Origin: Marinobacter sp. es.042
Lineage (GTDB): Bacteria > Pseudomonadota > Gammaproteobacteria > Pseudomonadales > Oleiphilaceae
Reading direction: 5' to 3'
Assembly (NCBI RefSeq): GCF_900188315.1
Contig: NZ_LT897781.1
Coordinates: 992,001 to 1,056,000, forward strand
Length of the DNA stretch: 64,000 bases
Part shown: positions 60,601 to 64,000 of the stretch, piece by piece
Layout: each line of letters begins with the position of its first letter
How positions within the stretch are numbered: the stretch's first letter is position 1
Made by a program: the position numbers and the translations under genes
Notes under the pieces: generated by a model
Seen by the model: only the letters and a program-made list of their open reading frames with translations
What the model was told of the DNA's origin: nothing
The model's database searches: none

Positions 60601-63600
60601 TTAGAGCTCTCTCAAGAGAGGCTATGTCAGAAATACCGAATTCTGATATCGGTTTTGGGGTCAATTGGATCGACTGTGAATCATCAACGAGGATCTGCAC
60701 CTGACCGTCGATATTTCTGAACTGGGCGCGCAGGATTTCGTGTCGTTGTAATACAGTGTTTATGGCCTGTTCCAATGCAGAAATGTCCAGAGAGCCTTGG
60801 AAGCGGAAAACCGCAGGTAAATTGAAGGCAAATGACTCGGGAACAATCTTTTCATAAAGGAACCATACCTGCTGCTGCGGCGTGGCGTGGACCACCGAGT
60901 CCTTCGGTCTGGCTTGAATACGATGTGTGCGTTGGCCATGTTGGAGTTCTTGCTCAATCAAGCGAGCCATCGCATGAATAGTCGGTGCTTCAAAGAGCTT
61001 TCCCAGCCCCAGTACGATACCGTATTGGCTCTTTATGCGGGCCAACATCTGGGTTCCGAGAAGTGAATGCCCCCCCAGATCAAAAAAGTTGGCATGAGTG
61101 CTTATGCTTGGCAGACCGAGGATGTTGCACCAAAGATCAGAAAGCTCCGACTCCAGGGGAGATTCTGGCTCCACATGGTCTGCACCGGATGAGATTGTTA
61201 GATCCGGCGCAGGAAGGGCTTTCCGGTCTACCTTGCCGCTTGAAGTCAGTGGCAGGGCCGGTAATTGAAGAAAATGCTGTGGCAGCATGTAGTCAGGCAG
61301 GTTTTGGCCGATATGTGCTTTCAGCGCCAGTAACTCTCCTTCCAATTCGAAACCAGCAACAATATAGGCAACGAGACGCTGGTCATTCACCCGGTCTTCC
61401 CTGGCCAAGACAGCACACTGGGTAATGCCCGGGTAGCGCAGGATGATGGATTCAATTTCCCCCAGCTCAATACGGAGCCCCCTGAGCTTGACCTGGAAAT
61501 CGTTCCTGCCGATGTATTCGAGCACACCATCCGTGCGCATCTTGACTAGGTCCCCAGTGTGGTAGGCTTTAAACGATTCGCTTGAAAAGGGGTCTTCAAC
61601 AAATCGTTCAGCCGTTAGCTCTGGGCGAGCAATATAGCCTCGGGCGACCTGAACCCCGCCGATCAGCAGCTCGCCTGCAAGTCCTGGGGAGAGCAGATTG
61701 CCTTGGCTATCCACAACGTAAAGCCTTGTATTGGGCAGCGCCTTGCCGATGGGAACAGTAAAGTCGACTTGCTCCTGACCGCAAAGCCAACTGCTGGCAT
61801 GAACGGCTGCCTCGGTCGGGCCATAGAGGTTCCAGCATTCGGCGTCGGGAAATGCATTCGTGAATCGGGCTTCCAGCTCGGTACTTACTGCTTCACCGGT
61901 CAGGAGAAAGCGCCGGATGCTGGGGCAATCTTCTTGGTGGCAAACATCAAGGAAGAGGTAGGCCAGGGACGGAACAAAATGGATTTGCGTGATCTGGTGT
62001 TGCTGAATGAGCTCGGCCAGATAAAGCGGGTCTTTATGTCCACCCGGCCGGGCGATGACAAGTCGGCTTCCGGTCATCAATGGCAAGAAGAGTTCGCAAA
62101 GGGAGACATCAAAAGTATAGGGAGTTTTCAGCACGACGGAATCGGCTTGATCAAGCGGAAACGTTTCTTTCATCCATAGCATGTGGTTGCATATGGATTG
62201 GTGCTCCAACATGACTCCTTTGGGTTTCCCAGTAGAGCCCGAGGTATACATTACATATGCAAGCTGATCTGGTGAGCAGGGCAGATTGGGCCGCGTTTTA
62301 CTGAACTGGCTCAAATCGAAAGCATTGCTGTCAATGGCTACGGCTTCGACGTTCCCCGGTACCCGATCTTTCAGAGCCGTCTGGGTCAGGACAAATTTAG
62401 CTTTCACCTCGTCAATAATGAAAGCCAACCGATCGTGCGGGTGGTCAGGATCCAATGGCAGGTATGCGCCGCCGGCTTTCAGAACCCCGTTGATTGCCAC
62501 CAGCATTGTCAGGGACCGGTCCATTAGAATAGGTACTATGGTTTCAGCCTTTACTCCCTGTGCATTCAACCAGTGCGCCAGGCTGTTAGCCTGTTCGTCC
62601 AGCTCCCTATAGCTCAGCTCTTTTCCTTCATAGATCAGTGCGCACCGATCGGGAAATTGATCTACCGCTACTTCGATCAGCCCATGAAGGCTTTTTCTTG
62701 TTAGGTCATAGGGGCGGCAGACGGATTCCCACTGCGCCTGGTAGAGGGCCAGATCAGCGCTTCGTAAAATGTTTAGTTGACCTAGTTCTGATTCCGGCTT
62801 GGTACTGACGCCTCGTAGCAGCAACAACAACTCGTCCAGTCTACGGTCAATCGTTTCTGTATTCCAAAGGTGAAGGTTGTGTGTGCATTCCATCACTGCC
62901 GATTGACTAGAGATGGTGATGTTCAGGTTAAGATCGAAATTCTCGGATACTCTCGGGTTGGACTCGAAGCTCGCATCCAATCCGGTAAATTGAAAATCAG
63001 ATTCATTGGTAAGGTCTACGTTGAACAGGATCGAGACCAATGGTGGCTTGGATGGGTCACGAGATACGCCAAGTGTCTGCAACAAAGTGCCATAGGTTAG
63101 ATATTGGTGCTCGAAGGCATCCAGCATGCACTGTTGTGTTCTATGCAGCAGGGCCCTGAAGGAGTCCTCTCCTGACACTTTGATATGTAGCGGAATGATG
63201 TTGACGCAGTGTCCGACGAGATTATGTTCTTCCTTGGCCATTTGACCGGCGAAGGGAATACCGAGGACGATATCCTCACAGCCGGAAATGCGGTGAATGT
63301 AGCCCGCAAATGCAGCCATCAGTGTTGTGGTAATGGTGCTATTGTTCTTTGCGGAAAGGGCTTTAAGTTCAGCAAGGAGGCTTAAAGGCAAATCTTTGTC
63401 CAGGCGAAAGGCCGAGAAACTGCGACTCAATAGTCGTGGCCTGTCGAACGGTAAATCTAGCGTTGGGATGCCGTCAGCGAACCGCCTTGTCCAGTAATCT
63501 ATGCTCTGCTCCCGTAATGAACGGGTTTCGTCACTGCGTTCCCATTCTGCGTAATCAATGAAGCTGGGCGCGGGTTCGAGTCCCGCTGATAATGAAGGCT

Positions 63601-64000
63601 CGCACTCACGCGAGTACAATTCACCCAGTTCACTGGCCAGGATGTATAGCGACCACCCATCACAAACCGAGTGGTGCAATGTCAAAAGCACCCTGGTGTC
63701 GTCTTCGGTGAACCGAATTATGTCGAATTGGGCGAGTGGACCGTTGGCCAGGTCAAAAGGGACGGAGACAGCCCTTTGCGCGAGCAAAGTCAGCTGTTCC
63801 TCTTGGTTTTTAGGCGTCAGTGTTGAAATGTCGTGATGTGTGACAGGGGCGGGTCGATCATAGTAGATAACCATTTCCTTGCCATCATCACTAAAACACC
63901 CTCGAATGGCTTGGTGGCGCTGCCACAGCGCCTCGAGAGCTTTTTTAAGGGCCGGCTGATTGACCCGGCCCTTAAGTCTCAAAAACACCGACTCATTAAA
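57686..64000 (-). CDS. nonribosomal peptide synthetase, 5' end beyond window (C-A-T-C-A-T)
   Basis: The frame is open to the right edge, so the true start is outside; at least 2,100 residues are visible. Counting from the GTG codon at 63988: condensation domain 1 (HHSVCDG at 105-111), adenylation 1 (YTSGSTGKPKG at 581-591), carrier 1 (FFDLGGHSLLG, Ser975), condensation 2 (HHLVFDG at 1164-1170), adenylation 2, and carrier 2 (FLEVGGHSLLA, near 2040). There is no thioesterase or reductase; it ends in a basic tail (KPKKHRKNVFRRL). The A2 specificity code reads DILQIGMVW, close to the known glycine code. The A1 code DVCHLGLVH shares positions with both serine and threonine codes. Hydrolases, oxygenase, acyltransferase and PPTase follow. 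Confidence 0.93.
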   Translation of the reverse strand, partial: FNESVFLRLKGRVNQPALKKALEALWQRHQAIRGCFSDDGKEMVIYYDRPAPVTHHDISTLTPKNQEEQLTLLAQRAVSVPFDLANGPLAQFDIIRFTEDDTRVLLTLHHSVCDGWSLYILASELGELYSRECEPSLSAGLEPAPSFIDYAEWERSDETRSLREQSIDYWTRRFADGIPTLDLPFDRPRLLSRSFSAFRLDKDLPLSLLAELKALSAKNNSTITTTLMAAFAGYIHRISGCEDIVLGIPFAGQMAKEEHNLVGHCVNIIPLHIKVSGEDSFRALLHRTQQCMLDAFEHQYLTYGTLLQTLGVSRDPSKPPLVSILFNVDLTNESDFQFTGLDASFESNPRVSENFDLNLNITISSQSAVMECTHNLHLWNTETIDRRLDELLLLLRGVSTKPESELGQLNILRSADLALYQAQWESVCRPYDLTRKSLHGLIEVAVDQFPDRCALIYEGKELSYRELDEQANSLAHWLNAQGVKAETIVPILMDRSLTMLVAINGVLKAGGAYLPLDPDHPHDRLAFIIDEVKAKFVLTQTALKDRVPGNVEAVAIDSNAFDLSQFSKTRPNLPCSPDQLAYVMYTSGSTGKPKGVMLEHQSICNHMLWMKETFPLDQADSVVLKTPYTFDVSLCELFLPLMTGSRLVIARPGGHKDPLYLAELIQQHQITQIHFVPSLAYLFLDVCHQEDCPSIRRFLLTGEAVSTELEARFTNAFPDAECWNLYGPTEAAVHASSWLCGQEQVDFTVPIGKALPNTRLYVVDSQGNLLSPGLAGELLIGGVQVARGYIARPELTAERFVEDPFSSESFKAYHTGDLVKMRTDGVLEYIGRNDFQVKLRGLRIELGEIESIILRYPGITQCAVLAREDRVNDQRLVAYIVAGFELEGELLALKAHIGQNLPDYMLPQHFLQLPALPLTSSGKVDRKALPAPDLTISSGADHVEPESPLESELSDLWCNILGLPSISTHANFFDLGGHSLLGTQMLARIKSQYGIVLGLGKLFEAPTIHAMARLIEQELQHGQRTHRIQARPKDSVVHATPQQQVWFLYEKIVPESFAFNLPAVFRFQGSLDISALEQAINTVLQRHEILRAQFRNIDGQVQILVDDSQSIQLTPKPISEFGISDIASLERALMTEVSTSFNIESGPLFKAKLIQVSEQDHVLFLLIHHLVFDGWSFDLLLKEMCALYNAYTKGLENPLADLPVQFQDFAIWQQEWLQSEALEAQLNYWKQKLAGDLPILSLPLDFDRPHVQPHRSKGIKFEIDEATTKTLETLAVRHQTTLFLVLMSLYVLMLHRFSRQSDLIINVPVYARNEDELSGLVGPFINLLVCRFRISQDQSFDELVQHVKETVLTAIDHQDVPFETLVRTINPPRDSARNPIAQTLFNYQDVRNRQDQMEGIQRSQINLDRTGVETDLDVWFKRQREGIEAGFEYPIELFRQATIEGFVESFKDSIKVLSEEQDEINLQRLVCASEDEKSRISDWNNTAREWAFGEGFLSAFEQQVTAHPDKVSCRSGENAFSFQELDQRSNQLARFFASRGVQQGDVVALLLERNVDMPAAIIAIWKLGAAYVPLDASYPDERIRLILEVAQARLLVTCSNLVTTNLVQDTKTLLLDAETQASHEYDESPVTFALQSEQLAYVIFTSGSTGVPKGVEISHGALHNFLMAVAEKPGLGEKDQLLAITTLAFDISLLELFLPLSVGATVVIATTNQSSDPYQLKSLIEQHGITTLQATPATWRLLMNVDLTIQEPLKGLIGGEKLPADLANLLVQRGVELWNMYGPTEATVWTSCYRIPPGRGEGALPRILIGRPLANTQLHVLDEQGNTMPLGVYGELCISGAGLANGYRGNPEQTAERFIRFSNGQHLYRTGDLARWTWDGQIEFGDRIDNQVKVRGYRIELEEIEIKLRVHPAIADAAVVVQTFEADDQRLIAHIVYSRDEKPTSSELRKHLRHSLPDYMMPQLFTAHDHLPLLPSGKVNRKLLMQTKSGPATKKAENREPTKTEGQLISIWKTVLQIDEIALDDQFLEVGGHSLLALKVIVDIEHMTGAKLMPQDLWVNTLEQLAKLVEQKLPASNTEEPRAESNTKPKKHRKNVFRRLFGPE

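Noticed and set aside
63986..63988. GTG at 63988 as the NRPS start
   Set aside because: The frame stays open to the edge with residues F-N-E-S that continue the condensation domain, so the gene extends outside the window.

Overview
The window looks like a chromosomal segment of a Gram-negative gammaproteobacterium, most likely a marine, Marinobacter-like organism (inference). The evidence is an outer-membrane and periplasmic gene set, a GntR-prpB-prpC-acnD-prpF methylcitrate operon, Tat-dependent OpgD, and a PEP-CTERM/exosortase-A type exopolysaccharide locus. I see no rRNA, tRNA, CRISPR array, transposase or integrase. The first ~21 kb is GC-rich and housekeeping-like. From ~25 kb onward the DNA becomes lower in GC, most obviously at ~38-44 kb and ~49-54.7 kb, as is usual for surface-polysaccharide loci.

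Layout. 0-3.7 kb (minus strand): a secreted lipase, a membrane-anchored periplasmic partner of unknown function, YceI, and a CDP-alcohol phosphatidyltransferase. 3.9-9.1 kb: a tightly overlapping operon of an MDR dehydrogenase, a catalytically altered PTPS/QueD-like protein, a GT4-methyltransferase fusion and a UPF0104/LPG-synthase-like membrane protein, converging on a RibD-type reductase. This looks like an undefined pterin/glycolipid-type pathway. 9.2-12.3 kb: a small unknown protein, galU and opgD. 12.3-21.7 kb: the propionate (2-methylcitrate) operon. It is controlled by a GntR/FCD regulator with three matching operator-like palindromes. Six related hairpin repeats lie in its intergenic gaps. 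A PEP-CTERM gene with its own sigma-54 promoter sits between prpF and prpD.

21.7-24.8 kb: a PA14/TSP3-type lipoprotein divergent from a second PEP-CTERM gene. Both PEP-CTERM genes have a -24/-12 promoter and, upstream of it, the same bipartite motif TGTCAG-N4-ATTTACA. This fits the known PrsK/PrsR/RpoN control of such genes. 24.9-34.1 kb: the conserved core of an exosortase-A-associated exopolysaccharide locus (initiating sugar transferase, export lipoprotein, chain-length protein, a BY-kinase-like protein lacking the Walker A lysine, an outer-membrane barrel, a DUF3473 deacetylase, two FemAB/GNAT proteins). 34.1-52.4 kb: variable polysaccharide genes (deacetylases, ATP-grasp, five glycosyltransferases, a low-molecular-weight tyrosine phosphatase, a Wzy-like polymerase, CapA, a CapK/PaaK-like adenylating enzyme, a DegT aminotransferase and a PglK-like ABC flippase).

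53.0-64.0 kb (all minus strand): a nonribosomal peptide synthetase that runs off the right edge (C-A-T-C-A-T visible, no thioesterase), the two alpha/beta hydrolases normally tied to exosortase-A loci, an acyltransferase, a cupin/JmjC-like oxygenase and a phosphopantetheinyl transferase. The exosortase itself, its usual companion ATPase, and the PrsK/PrsR pair are not in the window. The NRPS-hydrolase-oxygenase-acyltransferase set joined to an exosortase-A exopolysaccharide locus is the strongest candidate for an undescribed system.
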